Shown in pieces: positions 9,161-17,997 of a stretch of DNA of 64,000 bases. The notes beneath the pieces are model-generated. The model worked only from the letters and a program-made list of their open reading frames with translations, did not search any database and was not told the DNA's origin. Origin of the DNA: Deinococcales bacterium (GTDB lineage Bacteria > Deinococcota > Deinococci > Deinococcales > JAAFIG01); assembly GCA_013298595.1 (NCBI GenBank), contig JAAFIG010000005.1, positions 97,544-161,543 on the forward strand. The letters are read 5' to 3'. Made by a program: the position numbers and the translations under genes. Position 1 is the stretch's first letter. Each line of letters starts with the position of its first letter.

Positions 9161-9248
9161 TTGCTTAATCTAGCATGGCTGTGTGGCTTGCTTGGTTTTG
9201 TTACACACATCATATTGGTTGTTTTGCTTACAGGTGTAGACTCGAGCA

Positions 9249-10118
9249 ATGAAATTTTTCTGGATTTTTGCTTGCCTAGCACTGGCTGTTTTACCCGTGC
9301 TGGGTGGCTCGAGTGGTGCTACCTTGGTTGCAGTTGGTGATATTGCCACGTGTGGACAGCTAGGGCAGTTTGTGACCGCGAATATCACTCGAGAAATTGT
9401 TAAAGCTATTCCGAATGCCCAGATTGCTTTACTTGGTGATATCGCCTATGAACGCGGTACAACTGATGAATTTCAGTGTTTTGATGCAGCTTGGGGCGAA
9501 TTTAAAGCCATCACCAACCCAGTTCCGGGCAACCACGAGTATTTCACAGCCAATGCTGCACCGTATTACGCGTATTTTGCGACTCGAGCCAGAGACCCAA
9601 AGCGTGGGTATTACACCTATAAACTTGGTGATTGGCGGATATTTGCCTTGAATAGCAATTGCGCTGCCATTGGTGGTTGCGATCAAAACAGTGTGCAAGT
9701 GAAGTGGTTGAAAAAAACCTTAGCCGCTAACCCCAGTCAATGCAGTCTTGCATACTGGCATCATCCAAGGTTCTCGAGTGGTTCGCATGGCGATCAAATT
9801 TTTATGCAGGATGTCTGGGCGGTACTGGCAAAAGCCGGTGTGGACGTTGTGTTGAGTGCACACGACCACACTTACGAGCGCTTTAAACCCTTAGACTCGA
9901 ACGGAAAAGTCAACCCAAAAGGAACTCGAGCTTTTGTGGTTGGCACTGGTGGACGTAGTCTTTACGCTTTTAAGAAACCAAACCGCAACAGCCAAATAAA
10001 AAATAACAACACGCTGGGTGTGCTGCAATTAACCCTCAACACCAGCAGTTACGAGTGGCAATTCAAAACCCCAACAGGCTCGAGCTTTACTGATAGCGGC
10101 ACAGCTTCTTGCTATTAA
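9249..10118 (+). CDS. Secreted metallophosphoesterase (purple acid phosphatase-like)
   Basis: Calcineurin-like phosphoesterase of 289 residues with a signal peptide (1-20, cleavage near VLGGSSG). Metal-ligand motifs appear in order: GDIATC, LGDIAYERG, GNHEY, YWHHPRFS and SAHDHTYERF. This arrangement matches alkaline-phosphatase-D/purple-acid-type enzymes acting on phosphomonoesters outside the cytoplasm. Four or more cysteines may form disulphides. It stands alone between the glutaredoxin gene and preT; no phosphate-regulon site was recognised. Confidence 0.88.
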   Translation: MKFFWIFACLALAVLPVLGGSSGATLVAVGDIATCGQLGQFVTANITREIVKAIPNAQIALLGDIAYERGTTDEFQCFDAAWGEFKAITNPVPGNHEYFTANAAPYYAYFATRARDPKRGYYTYKLGDWRIFALNSNCAAIGGCDQNSVQVKWLKKTLAANPSQCSLAYWHHPRFSSGSHGDQIFMQDVWAVLAKAGVDVVLSAHDHTYERFKPLDSNGKVNPKGTRAFVVGTGGRSLYAFKKPNRNSQIKNNNTLGVLQLTLNTSSYEWQFKTPTGSSFTDSGTASCY

Positions 10119-10233
10119 ACATTGACAGCAACGCAGCAAACCCCATACACTACAACAGTACACATTGGTTAAATCAGCTCCCGCGAGGGCGACACCCGAA
10201 GGCAATCGGCACCCCCTTACTTTCGGAGGCACT
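10119..10233 (+). promoter_or_regulatory. preTA upstream leader
   Basis: The 115 bases before preT include a GC-rich stretch (about 10180-10228) with CCCGCGAGGG and CCCGAAGG segments that could fold, followed by an excellent ribosome-binding site (GGAGG, 10226-10230). I could not match it to a known riboswitch class. It probably holds the promoter. Confidence 0.35.
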
Positions 10234-11604
10234 ATGACGCAATACGCTACCCTCGAGCCATCACCATTAAATGCGGCAGATCTCGAGCGCAACTTCCAAG
10301 AAATTCATCCTGCTTTAACATCTCGAGAAGCGGTGATCGAAGCCAACCGTTGTTTGTTCTGTTACGACGCGCCATGTACCCATGCGTGTCCAACCCATAT
10401 TGATATTCCTGGGTTTATTAAAAAAATTGCCACAGAAAACACTCGAGGCAGTGCCAAAGTGATCCTCGAGAGCAATTTTTTGGGCAGTACATGTGCTCGA
10501 GTTTGTCCTGTGCAGGAACTCTGCGAGGGGGCTTGTGTGCTGGGAAGCGATCATAAACCCATTGAAATTGGGCGTTTACAACGATTTGCGACCGATTATG
10601 TTTTGGAGCGTAAACTCGATTTGTTTAAACCAGCCAAAGCTACTGGTAAAAAAATTGTGGTGATCGGTGCTGGTCCAGCTGGGCTTTCCTGTGCGGCTGA
10701 ACTCGCCAAACGTGGGCATAGCGTCACGGTGCTTGAGAAAAAACCATTGGCGGGCGGGCTGAGCACTTATGGCATTGTGGTTTTCCGCGAACCTGTCGAG
10801 ATTAGCCTTGCCGAAGTGGATATGGTCAAACGCTTAGGTGTGGAAATCAAAACAGGCATCACTGTTGGCGAGGATGTGCAAATTGCAGATTTACAACAAC
10901 AATACGATGCGATTTTTATTAGCATCGGACTGGGCAACGTACCCAAACTAGGTATCCCAGGCGAAAATCTCGGTGGAGTTGTCGACGGCATAGACTTTAT
11001 TGAGCTCACCAAAACCAGCCCATACTCGAGCATCCCCGTCGGTAAAAAAGTTGCCATTATCGGCGCTGGTAACACCGCCATAGACGCAGCCACCATTGCC
11101 AAACGGCTCGGCGCAACTCGAGTGACAATGGTGTACCGTCGTAGCGAATCAGAAATGACGGCATACGGATTTGAATACGAATTTGCCAAACAAGAAGGCA
11201 TCGAATACCGCTTTTTAACCGCACCCGTTGCCATTCATGGCGACTCGAGCGGCATCAAAACCCTCGAGTGTGTACAAATGAAACTTGGTACACCTGATGC
11301 CAGCGGCAGACCACGACCAGAAATCGTACAAGGCAGCAACCACATGCTCGAAGTGGACATGGTCATCACTGCCATCGGACAAAACAAACAACTCGAGCTT
11401 GCCCAAGCTCTCGGACTCGAGATGCAAAATGGGTACATTGTCACCGATGCAGGGAATCACACTTCAAACCCGAAAGTGTTTGCAGGCGGTGACTGCGTGC
11501 GCGTAAAAGGCGATGCCAGCACCGTTATGGCAGTACAAGATGGCAAAATTGCAGCAAAAAGTATCACTGCGATGCTCGAGCGAGCCGCTATCGCAAACGA
11601 TTAG
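10234..11604 (+). CDS. preT: NAD-dependent dihydropyrimidine dehydrogenase, subunit PreT
   Basis: The NADH-oxidising flavin/iron-sulphur subunit of the enzyme that reduces uracil and thymine to dihydropyrimidines. The 456-residue protein has two N-terminal 4Fe-4S cysteine clusters (CLFCYDAPCTHACP and CARVCPVQELCEGAC), an FAD-binding GAGPAGLSCA motif, an NAD-binding GAGNTAID motif, and the C-terminal FAGGDCVR typical of GltD/PreT proteins. ATG 10234 follows a GGAGG site at ideal spacing; the frame upstream lacks one. preA begins 9 bases after the stop, so they form an operon. A stand-alone GltD-like oxidoreductase is the alternative, made unlikely by preA. Confidence 0.92.
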   Translation: MTQYATLEPSPLNAADLERNFQEIHPALTSREAVIEANRCLFCYDAPCTHACPTHIDIPGFIKKIATENTRGSAKVILESNFLGSTCARVCPVQELCEGACVLGSDHKPIEIGRLQRFATDYVLERKLDLFKPAKATGKKIVVIGAGPAGLSCAAELAKRGHSVTVLEKKPLAGGLSTYGIVVFREPVEISLAEVDMVKRLGVEIKTGITVGEDVQIADLQQQYDAIFISIGLGNVPKLGIPGENLGGVVDGIDFIELTKTSPYSSIPVGKKVAIIGAGNTAIDAATIAKRLGATRVTMVYRRSESEMTAYGFEYEFAKQEGIEYRFLTAPVAIHGDSSGIKTLECVQMKLGTPDASGRPRPEIVQGSNHMLEVDMVITAIGQNKQLELAQALGLEMQNGYIVTDAGNHTSNPKVFAGGDCVRVKGDASTVMAVQDGKIAAKSITAMLERAAIAND

Positions 11605-11613
11605 GAGACCCAA

Positions 11614-12999
11614 ATGGCTGATCTTTCTATTGATTTTTGTGGCATCAAATCTCCGAATCCTTTCTGGTTGGCTTCTGCGCCACCAACCAATTCTGGTGCT
11701 CAGATTCATAAGGCATTTGAGTACGGTTGGGGTGGAGCAGTTTGGAAAACCATTGGTTCACCTGTGCTAAATGTGTCAAATCGGTATGGTGCTTGGCATT
11801 ATGGTGGGCAAAAAATGCTTGCGATTAACAATGTCGAACTCATTTCAGATCGTCCAATTGATTTGAATCTGCGCGAAATTGCTGATCTCAAAAAGCACTG
11901 GGCAGACCGTGCTGTGATTGTTTCGGCAATGGTTGAATGCCAAAAACAAGCATGGATTGATATTGTGCGGCGCATCGAAGATACTGGTGCTGATGGTATC
12001 GAAATCAATTGCGGTTGTCCGCACGGTATGTCCGAACGCGGCATGGGCAGTGCAGTTGGTCAAAACCCTGATTTAATCGAACAAATTTCTGAGTGGACAA
12101 CGGGTGTCTCGAGAATTCCGATCATTATTAAACTCACACCAAATATCACCGATATTAACGATCCTGCTCGAGCTGCTGTCAAAGGTGGTGCGCCAGCGGT
12201 GAGTTTAATCAATACGATTAACAGTATTATTGGTGTGGATTTGGATTCGTTTGCGATTACCCCCAATGTTGGCGGTAAGGGCGGACATGGTGGGTACGCG
12301 GGACCTGCGGTTAAACCGATTGCCTTAAATATGTTGTCTTCAATTGCTGGTTTACAAGAATTGCAGGGTGCAGGAACCAAAATTAGTGGTATGGGTGGAA
12401 TTAGTACGTGGAAAGATGCTGCCGAGTTTTTGCTGCTAGGTGCACATTCCTTGCAGGTTTGTACTGCCGTCATGCACTTTGGTTATCGTTTAATCGATGA
12501 TTTGTGCGATGGGCTTTCTAATTGGTTGGATGAAAAAGGGTACTCGAGTGTCAATCAGATCATTGGTGCCAGTTTGCCACGCATTTCGCAATTCCAAGAT
12601 TTTGATTTGTCCTACCGAGCCGTGGCAGAAATTAATGCTGATAAGTGTATTAACTGCAATCTTTGCTATGTTGCCTGCAACGACACCGCGCATCAGTGCA
12701 TAGATTTATACTCGAGCGATGGCTTGCAAGTGCAACCGTACGCTTACGATATCCGTGAAAATGGCAAAGTAGCTGCCACAGCAGATCGTGCTCAGCCTGT
12801 GGTGCGCGAGGCAGATTGTGTTGGCTGTGCTTTGTGCGCCAATGTTTGCCCAGTGGATAATTGCATCACAATGGTTGAACGTCCAAGCGGACGCGAGAGT
12901 GTTACGTGGCGCGAAATCAGTACCAACTTGCCTGAAGTCACCACCGATTGGGCTGCAATGCAACGTTACCGCAGCGAAAAAGGTATCGATATTCATTAG
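11614..12999 (+). CDS. preA: Dihydropyrimidine dehydrogenase catalytic subunit PreA
   Basis: FMN-containing catalytic subunit that reduces uracil or thymine with electrons from PreT. The 461-residue protein starts with a dihydroorotate-dehydrogenase-like barrel (NPFWLASAPPT, then EINCGCPHGM and GMGGISTW). It ends with two ferredoxin-type 4Fe-4S motifs (CINCNLCYVACND, about 345, and CVGCALCANVCPVDNC, about 410). The ribosome-binding site is TAGGAG. No dihydropyrimidinase or beta-ureidopropionase is nearby, so the later pathway steps must be elsewhere. CTCGAG is rarer here than in preT. A hairpin lies about 155 bases downstream. Confidence 0.93.
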   Translation: MADLSIDFCGIKSPNPFWLASAPPTNSGAQIHKAFEYGWGGAVWKTIGSPVLNVSNRYGAWHYGGQKMLAINNVELISDRPIDLNLREIADLKKHWADRAVIVSAMVECQKQAWIDIVRRIEDTGADGIEINCGCPHGMSERGMGSAVGQNPDLIEQISEWTTGVSRIPIIIKLTPNITDINDPARAAVKGGAPAVSLINTINSIIGVDLDSFAITPNVGGKGGHGGYAGPAVKPIALNMLSSIAGLQELQGAGTKISGMGGISTWKDAAEFLLLGAHSLQVCTAVMHFGYRLIDDLCDGLSNWLDEKGYSSVNQIIGASLPRISQFQDFDLSYRAVAEINADKCINCNLCYVACNDTAHQCIDLYSSDGLQVQPYAYDIRENGKVAATADRAQPVVREADCVGCALCANVCPVDNCITMVERPSGRESVTWREISTNLPEVTTDWAAMQRYRSEKGIDIH

Positions 13000-13033
13000 A
13001 CTTCTTGCATATGTGTACAAAATTATCGAAAAC

Positions 13034-13061
13034 AGGGCGAACACAAGGTTCGCACCCTACG
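13034..13061. repeat. Small dispersed palindrome (GGGCGAA...TTCGCACCC type)
   Basis: Imperfect inverted repeat CAGGGCGAAC-N5-GTTCGCACCCTAC in the gap after preA. Related GC-rich palindromes flanked by GTAG/CTAC lie at 16113, 22113 and 36974, suggesting a small intergenic repeat family. Confidence 0.6.
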
Positions 13062-13152
13062 AAAATCCACGCGTTTAACAGGGTGATGCTTGTCATCACC
13101 TTAGTTTTAGGTAACGAAAATTATTGATGCGTGAGGTCTATTAAAATCCTAG

Positions 13153-13191
13153 AAAAGAGGAGAACTCGAGTTTGGCGTTTTCCTCTTTTTC
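13153..13191 (+). terminator. Terminator-like hairpin downstream of preA
   Basis: AAAAGAGGA pairs with TCCTCTTTT around a loop containing CTCGAG and is followed by a T-rich tract. It sits 155 bases after preA and ends about 50 bases before the next gene, so it probably ends preTA transcription, including the palindrome at 13034. Confidence 0.65.
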
Positions 13192-13239
13192 GTTGTTTTG
13201 CCTACCAACTTACTCGAGGTTAGTAACGTATCGTTTTGT

Positions 13240-13761
13240 ATGACTGATTTGCGTTATCCGATTGGTAAATTCGTTCGTCAAGATTCGTACTCGAGTGCAG
13301 AACTTAGCGGTTTTTTGCAAACCCTTGAGACATTACCAGCGCAACTGCGAGCAGCCGTGACAGGTTTATCCGAGGCGCAACTCGAGACCCCGTATCGTGA
13401 TGGTGGTTGGACTGTGCGGCAATTGGTGCATCATATTGCCGATAGTCATATCAATAGTTATGTGCGTTTTAAGTTGGCTTTAACCGAGGATGCACCGATC
13501 ATTAAGCCATACGATGAAGCAGCTTGGGCATTACTCGAGGATAGTAAACTGCCAATCGAAACCAGTTTAGTGTTGCTAGAGGTTTTGCATTTGCGTTTAA
13601 CCACCATGCTAAAAAGTTGCTCGAGCGATCAGTTGCAAAGAACGTTTGTGCATCCTGTTTCTGGAGCAACTACGCTTGCCACAGCCATGGGTTTGTACGC
13701 TTGGCATAGTTGGCATCATCTCGAGCATATTCTTGCACTGAGGGTGCGTCAAAATTGGTAG
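13240..13761 (+). CDS. DinB-fold bacillithiol transferase-like protein (YfiT/BstA)
   Basis: A 173-residue four-helix-bundle protein of the DinB superfamily, resembling YfiT/BstA, a metal-dependent S-transferase that conjugates bacillithiol to electrophiles. Metal-binding histidines appear in VHHIADSH and WHSWHHLEH; the DGGWTVRQLVHH segment is characteristic of the YfiT group. The frame runs upstream to 13198, but ATG 13240 (MTDLRYPIGKF) matches family N termini. The next gene starts 9 bases after its stop. Bacillithiol is made by Bacillota and Deinococcota, which fits the proposed phylum. Confidence 0.85.
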   Translation: MTDLRYPIGKFVRQDSYSSAELSGFLQTLETLPAQLRAAVTGLSEAQLETPYRDGGWTVRQLVHHIADSHINSYVRFKLALTEDAPIIKPYDEAAWALLEDSKLPIETSLVLLEVLHLRLTTMLKSCSSDQLQRTFVHPVSGATTLATAMGLYAWHSWHHLEHILALRVRQNW

Positions 13762-13770
13762 AGTGGGTGT

Positions 13771-14220
13771 ATGCAAGCCCTGCTTAGTAACCAATTGCTT
13801 TGGACAGCGTTGATCGCTTCAACTTTGGCGCAGGTCTTAAAAGTGCTGCTGATCTTATTAATCGAACGTAAATGGAGTCCTGAACGGGTACTCGAGACAG
13901 GTGGTATGCCATCTTCGCATACTTCTTCGGTGGCGGCTTTAGCTGTGATGTGTGGTCTCGAGTTTGGTTGGGATAGTGCTTATTTTGCGATTGCCACTAT
14001 TTTTGGTAGCATCGTTATGTACGATGCTACGGGGATTCGTCGAGCCAGCGGTATGCAAGCTGAAGTTCTGAACGATTTGGTGGTCGAGTTACAAGCGGTG
14101 CTGCGAGAAGGTTTTGCGCCAAAACCATTAAAAGAACTCCTCGGACATACCTACTTCGAGGTTTTTGTGGGTTTTTTATTAGGCATTCTGGTGGCTGTTG
14201 TTTCCCACACTTGGTTTTAG
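13771..14220 (+). CDS. Divergent PAP2 family membrane protein
   Basis: A 149-residue membrane protein of the DUF212/YuiD group, related to PAP2 lipid phosphatases. It has the phosphatase-like GGMPSSHTSS motif (about 48-57), a YDATGIRRASGMQA signature after it, and three or four hydrophobic segments (near the N terminus, 55-90 and the C terminus). The physiological substrate of the family is unknown. It sits in a run of rightward genes with small gaps (13240-15036). Confidence 0.88.
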   Translation: MQALLSNQLLWTALIASTLAQVLKVLLILLIERKWSPERVLETGGMPSSHTSSVAALAVMCGLEFGWDSAYFAIATIFGSIVMYDATGIRRASGMQAEVLNDLVVELQAVLREGFAPKPLKELLGHTYFEVFVGFLLGILVAVVSHTWF

Positions 14221-14262
14221 GCTCATAGCTCAAGCCACCCCTCGATTCTGCTAAACTTTGCT

Positions 14263-15036
14263 ATGCCAGAAAATATTTTGCTTGAGTCACCCCTTGAGGG
14301 TGTGCGTGTCATTCGTTTGAATCGTCCTAAGGTGCTCAATGCCTTAAATGCCGATACCATTGCCGAAATCAATGCGGCACTCGAGGGTTTTGCAACTGAC
14401 GAAGCTGTTCGAGCAGTTATTTTGACGGGTTCGGATCGGGCATTTGCAGCGGGTGCCGATATCTCTGAAATGAGTGGGCAAACTGTCTCGAGTATGGTGA
14501 CGCAGAATCGGTTTGCGTTGTGGCAAAGAATTGCTGAGTTTCCTAAACCACTGATCGCAGCGGTCAATGGTGTGGCTTTAGGTGGCGGTTTAGAACTTGC
14601 CATGACTTGCGATATCATGATTGCTGGCGAAACAGCCCGTTTTGGACAACCCGAAATTAATTTAGGTATTATTCCTGGCGCTGGTGGTACGCAACGTTTG
14701 ACTCATGCAGTGGGAAAAAGTTTAGCCATGGAAATGGTTTTAAATGCCAGAATGCTTTCGGCAGACGAAGCTTTGCGAGCAGGTTTAGTCTCGAGCGTCT
14801 ACCCTCCCGAGGTGTTAATGCACCACGCTGTGTTACTGGCTAAGCAATTGGCAACTCGAGCACCGCTGGCGCTACGGGCAGCCAAAGCCAGTGTCAATGC
14901 GGCTTTTGAAAATAGTTTAACCCAAGGCTTAGCTGCTGAGCGCCAGAATTTTTATTTGTTATTTGGTACCCAAGACCAAAAAGAAGGTATGCAAGCCTTT
15001 CTCGAGAAGCGTCGTGCAAATTGGCAAGGGAGGTAA
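14263..15036 (+). CDS. Enoyl-CoA hydratase/isomerase family protein
   Basis: Crotonase-fold enzyme of 257 residues, probably hydrating enoyl-CoA in beta-oxidation. The oxyanion-hole segments AAGADISEM (about 66) and NGVALGGGLELAMTCD (about 105) are present. The catalytic glutamates lie near GQPEINLGIIPGAGGTQRL (about 128-146), as in canonical short-chain enoyl-CoA hydratases. It could support the pathways served by ETF (37018-38724). No dehydrogenase or thiolase is adjacent. Confidence 0.9.
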   Translation: MPENILLESPLEGVRVIRLNRPKVLNALNADTIAEINAALEGFATDEAVRAVILTGSDRAFAAGADISEMSGQTVSSMVTQNRFALWQRIAEFPKPLIAAVNGVALGGGLELAMTCDIMIAGETARFGQPEINLGIIPGAGGTQRLTHAVGKSLAMEMVLNARMLSADEALRAGLVSSVYPPEVLMHHAVLLAKQLATRAPLALRAAKASVNAAFENSLTQGLAAERQNFYLLFGTQDQKEGMQAFLEKRRANWQGR

Positions 15037-15072
15037 AGCAGGGGATGTAGAAAACTAACCTTGCCTTTTTTG

Positions 15073-16053
15073 ATGCTTTTTACCCTCGAGCCTTTTTACC
15101 CAAACACGCCTGCGTTTCTCGAGGCGGTGAGTGCGTATCAAATTGTTTGGGGTGGGTATGCCGAACCAATGTATTCGACCATCGAATTTTTTGTGCGCCA
15201 AGCTTCGTACCCAGATTGGTCTGGTTTTGTGGCTCGAGCCGAGAATGGTGCTTTGTTGGGTTTTGCTTTTGGTTCGAGTGTAGCAACTGGTCAGTGGTGG
15301 TATGACCATTTACAAAGCCATTTGGTTTTGAAGCAAACATGGTGCTTAGTCGAACTTGGTGTACTTGAGGCAGCTCGAAGACAGGGTGTTGCCCAAGCGT
15401 TACACGATGCTTTATTGCAACAAGTCAAACAACCTCGAGTGGCTCTCAGCACGCAAATCAACAATATAGCTGCACTCGAGTTTTATCGCAAAAACGGCTA
15501 CCAAACCTTACTCGAGCAAATTGAATTTACGCCAGGACAAGTGTTTTACACCATTTTAGGTAAAGAATTATTGCGAATCTCCGAGCATGGACAGCGTGCC
15601 CGAGCTGGTGGGTTTATTTTAAGAAGTCATGCAGGTCAACTCGAGGTGCTGTTAATGAAACGTTTTAAACCTGAACGAGGCGAGTACTTTGTTATCCCAG
15701 GTGGTAGTGTCGAAACTGGCGAAACCTTTGAGCAAAGCGCCACTCGAGAATTACGCGAAGAAACCAATCTGCAATTTCATCTCGAGCAAAAATTATACGA
15801 ATCTATCAACCCAAGTAGTGCTCGTACAGCTCATTACTTTATTGCCAAGTACCATAGTGGTGAACCAAGTTTGCATCCACATGCCCCAGAAAGCCTCGAG
15901 CGTCAAGATCAGTTTAATCGGTACACACCAACATGGGTTCAGCTCGAGCAAATCGAACATATTCCATTATTTCCAAGTGCTATTCGGCAACGCTTAGCCA
16001 GAGATTTACGCAACCCCCCAGTGCAAACAGTGCAACTCGAGGAGTACGATTAG
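15073..16053 (+). CDS. GNAT acetyltransferase fused to a NUDIX hydrolase
   Basis: A 326-residue two-domain protein. Residues 1-170 form a GNAT N-acetyltransferase domain with LVELGVLEAARRQGVAQAL (acetyl-CoA binding) and ALEFYRKNGY. Residues 180-326 form a NUDIX hydrolase with the box GGSVETGETFEQSATRELREE (about 215-237), which would cleave a nucleoside diphosphate linked to another group. I chose ATG 15073 over the TTG at 15061. The fusion suggests that one pathway uses acetylation and pyrophosphate hydrolysis, possibly detoxification or nucleotide sanitation; the substrates are unknown. Confidence 0.82.
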   Translation: MLFTLEPFYPNTPAFLEAVSAYQIVWGGYAEPMYSTIEFFVRQASYPDWSGFVARAENGALLGFAFGSSVATGQWWYDHLQSHLVLKQTWCLVELGVLEAARRQGVAQALHDALLQQVKQPRVALSTQINNIAALEFYRKNGYQTLLEQIEFTPGQVFYTILGKELLRISEHGQRARAGGFILRSHAGQLEVLLMKRFKPERGEYFVIPGGSVETGETFEQSATRELREETNLQFHLEQKLYESINPSSARTAHYFIAKYHSGEPSLHPHAPESLERQDQFNRYTPTWVQLEQIEHIPLFPSAIRQRLARDLRNPPVQTVQLEEYD

Positions 16054-16112
16054 AGACAAGGTTAAAAGATTCAAAGAAAACTGTAGTATGCCTCGCCCAG
16101 CACTGTATAAAC

Positions 16113-16137
16113 TGTAGAAGCGAGGCGTGCCTCACCT
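16113..16137. repeat. Small GC-rich palindrome before an enoyl-CoA hydratase gene
   Basis: GTAGAAGCGAGGCGTGCCTCACC forms an imperfect hairpin and resembles the GTAGGGGCGAGGC...GCCTCGCCCCTAC palindrome at 36974. It ends a few bases before the next gene's ribosome-binding site. Confidence 0.45.
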
Positions 16138-16155
16138 GTTCAAAAGGAGAAAAAT

Positions 16156-16926
16156 ATGTCTGATACCATCACCACACGGCTCGAGAATAATGTTTTTTAT
16201 ATCACCATGAATCGCCCAGATTCATTAAACGCAGCCAACGAAGAAATGTTGGTTGCGATGACACAAGCATTAACCTCTGCTGAACGCGATGCGAATGTGC
16301 GCTGTGTAGTCATTACAGGTGCAGGTCGAGGATTTTGCAGCGGTGCAGATTTAAAATCTGGGATTCATGGCAGCCTCAAAGAACATTTAGATCGCACATT
16401 TCGTCCCTTAGTCTCGAGAATGCGTTCGATAGCTAAGCCTGTGGTGACAGCAGTCAATGGGATGGCAGCAGGGGCGGGTGCTAGTATTGCATTGGCTGGG
16501 GATATTCGTGTTTTTGCCGAAAGTGCTGTTTTTGTTGAAGCTTTTATTGGCATTGCCCTCATTCCAGATGCTGGTAGTACATGGTTTTTACCACGTTTAG
16601 TTGGCTATAATCGAGCTTTTGATCTTATGGTTAACGCTGAAAAAGTGAAATCCGAGGATGCTTATCGTATGGGGTTATGCGAACGAGTTTACCCAGATGC
16701 CGATTTTATGGCTCGAGTCACCGAACTTGCCGAGAAATTAGCAACTGGACCAACCACCACGATTGGTTTAACCAAACGTGCTTTAAATAAAGCCATGACG
16801 GTGAGTTTTGAAGAAGCCCTCGAATACGAAGGGCAACTCCAAGATATTGCAGGAGCTAGTGCCGATTTTAAAGAAGGTGTGCAAGCTTTCCTCGAGAAAC
16901 GCCCTGCAAAATTTACGGGTAAATAA
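16156..16926 (+). CDS. Enoyl-CoA hydratase (PaaG-like)
   Basis: Second crotonase-fold protein, 256 residues, with the oxyanion-hole motifs GFCSGADLKSG (about 57) and NGMAAGAGASIALAGD (about 98). It also has EAFIGIALIPDAGSTWFLPRLVG, a signature of the PaaG/EchA group in which one catalytic glutamate differs from classical hydratases. That suggests isomerisation or hydration of aromatic or branched CoA esters. A strong AAGGAG precedes the start. It is separate from the enoyl-CoA hydratase at 14263, by about 1.1 kb. Confidence 0.9.
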   Translation: MSDTITTRLENNVFYITMNRPDSLNAANEEMLVAMTQALTSAERDANVRCVVITGAGRGFCSGADLKSGIHGSLKEHLDRTFRPLVSRMRSIAKPVVTAVNGMAAGAGASIALAGDIRVFAESAVFVEAFIGIALIPDAGSTWFLPRLVGYNRAFDLMVNAEKVKSEDAYRMGLCERVYPDADFMARVTELAEKLATGPTTTIGLTKRALNKAMTVSFEEALEYEGQLQDIAGASADFKEGVQAFLEKRPAKFTGK

Positions 16927-17073
16927 GCAGCTCAAAGCCTCGAGTTTGTTGTGATCAGCAAATTGATTGGTTGTGGCTTGGGAAACGCAGGACTTGTTTG
17001 ACCAAAGTTCCCTCATCTTTTCGTGTACAATCTTTCCTTGCGCGTCCAAATGTGGACGAGAAAGTAGGAATTT

Positions 17074-17886
17074 ATGCCCCGCAAGAAAAAAGAAGTCGAA
17101 GAAATCGTTGAAGAAAATTTGACTCCAGATGAAACTGATTTGGAAAATGATGCTTTGGATACACTCGATGCTGAAGAAGAATACACGTTAGCTTCGGATG
17201 AAGAAGTGGCTGCAATGGATGAAGAAGTTGTCAGTGGTATCGAATTGCAATTGGGTGTTTTGACCGCCCGTATCGAAGAATTAACCACCATTGTTCGTAA
17301 ACTCGAGAAGAAACTCGACAAAGCTGGTATCGGCGATACCCCAAGTGCTGCACCAAAACGCGAAGGTGGTTTTGGACGCGAAGGCGGCTTTGGTGGTGGC
17401 AATCGTGAAGGCGGATTCCGACCACGTGAAGGTGGCAATAGCTTCCGACCACGTGAAGGTGGTAGCCGTGATGGTGGCGGATTCCGTCCCCGCGAAGGCG
17501 GCTTTGGTGGCGGTAATCGTGATGGTGGCGGTTTCCGTCCTCGAGAAGGTGGTGACTCACGAGGTGGTAGTAGTAGCAGCTTCCGTCCGCGTGAAGGTGG
17601 CAGCCGCGATGGTGGTGGCTTCCGTCCTCGAGAAGGTAGCGATTCACGCGGTGGTTTTGGTGGCGGCAACCGTGAAGGTGGTTTCAAACCACGCGAAGGC
17701 GGTTTTGCTCCTCGTGAAGGTGGCTTTGCCCCACGCGGTGGTGGCGAATCTCGCGGTGGCGGTTTCTCACGTCCAGCTCGTGATGGCGATTCCCGTCCGC
17801 CACGTGACGACTCCCGTCCTGCCGCCAGTGGTTTTGGTGGCAAACGCCGCGACCACGGTTTTGGTGGCAAACGCCGCGAAGATTAA
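17074..17886 (+). CDS. Acidic/coiled N-terminus with RGG-like repeat tail
   Basis: A 270-residue low-complexity protein. After a basic start (PRKKK), residues 6-60 are strongly acidic; residues 65-90 can form a coiled coil (ARIEELTTIVRKLEKKL). From residue 95 the protein is a Gly/Arg-rich tail with about nine FRPREGG-type units and GGGNREGG spacers, ending in two GFGGKRR motifs. RGG-like tails bind RNA in other proteins, so a role in RNA or ribosome association or condensate formation is plausible but unproven. CTCGAG is scarce. A strong terminator follows directly, so this is a single-gene unit. Confidence 0.75.
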   Translation: MPRKKKEVEEIVEENLTPDETDLENDALDTLDAEEEYTLASDEEVAAMDEEVVSGIELQLGVLTARIEELTTIVRKLEKKLDKAGIGDTPSAAPKREGGFGREGGFGGGNREGGFRPREGGNSFRPREGGSRDGGGFRPREGGFGGGNRDGGGFRPREGGDSRGGSSSSFRPREGGSRDGGGFRPREGSDSRGGFGGGNREGGFKPREGGFAPREGGFAPRGGGESRGGGFSRPARDGDSRPPRDDSRPAASGFGGKRRDHGFGGKRRED

Positions 17887-17903
17887 ACACTGCTGAGCAA
17901 TGT

Positions 17904-17936
17904 AGCTGCACCTCGGGTCTCGAGGTGCAGCTTTTT
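17904..17936 (+). terminator. Intrinsic terminator of the RGG-like gene
   Basis: Perfect 12-bp stem AGCTGCACCTCG / CGAGGTGCAGCT with a 5-base loop, then TTTT. It lies 17 bases after the stop codon. CTCGAG is built into the loop and descending arm. Confidence 0.92.
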
Positions 17937-17997
17937 GTTATTTACAGAACAATCCAAAACTGAACCACTCGAGTAGGCTAATGCGTACACCCAAAAA

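Noticed and set aside
10180-10233. Glycine or other known riboswitch before preT
   Set aside because: CCCGAAGG-like segments vaguely resemble parts of known aptamers, but the required conserved blocks are missing.
17013-17870. Long Pro/Arg-rich open frame on the minus strand opposite the RGG-like gene
   Set aside because: It is the antisense reading of a Gly/Arg repeat (GGN/CGN codons give Pro/Arg-rich frames on the other strand). It has no ribosome-binding site, and the plus-strand gene has a start, domain layout and terminator.
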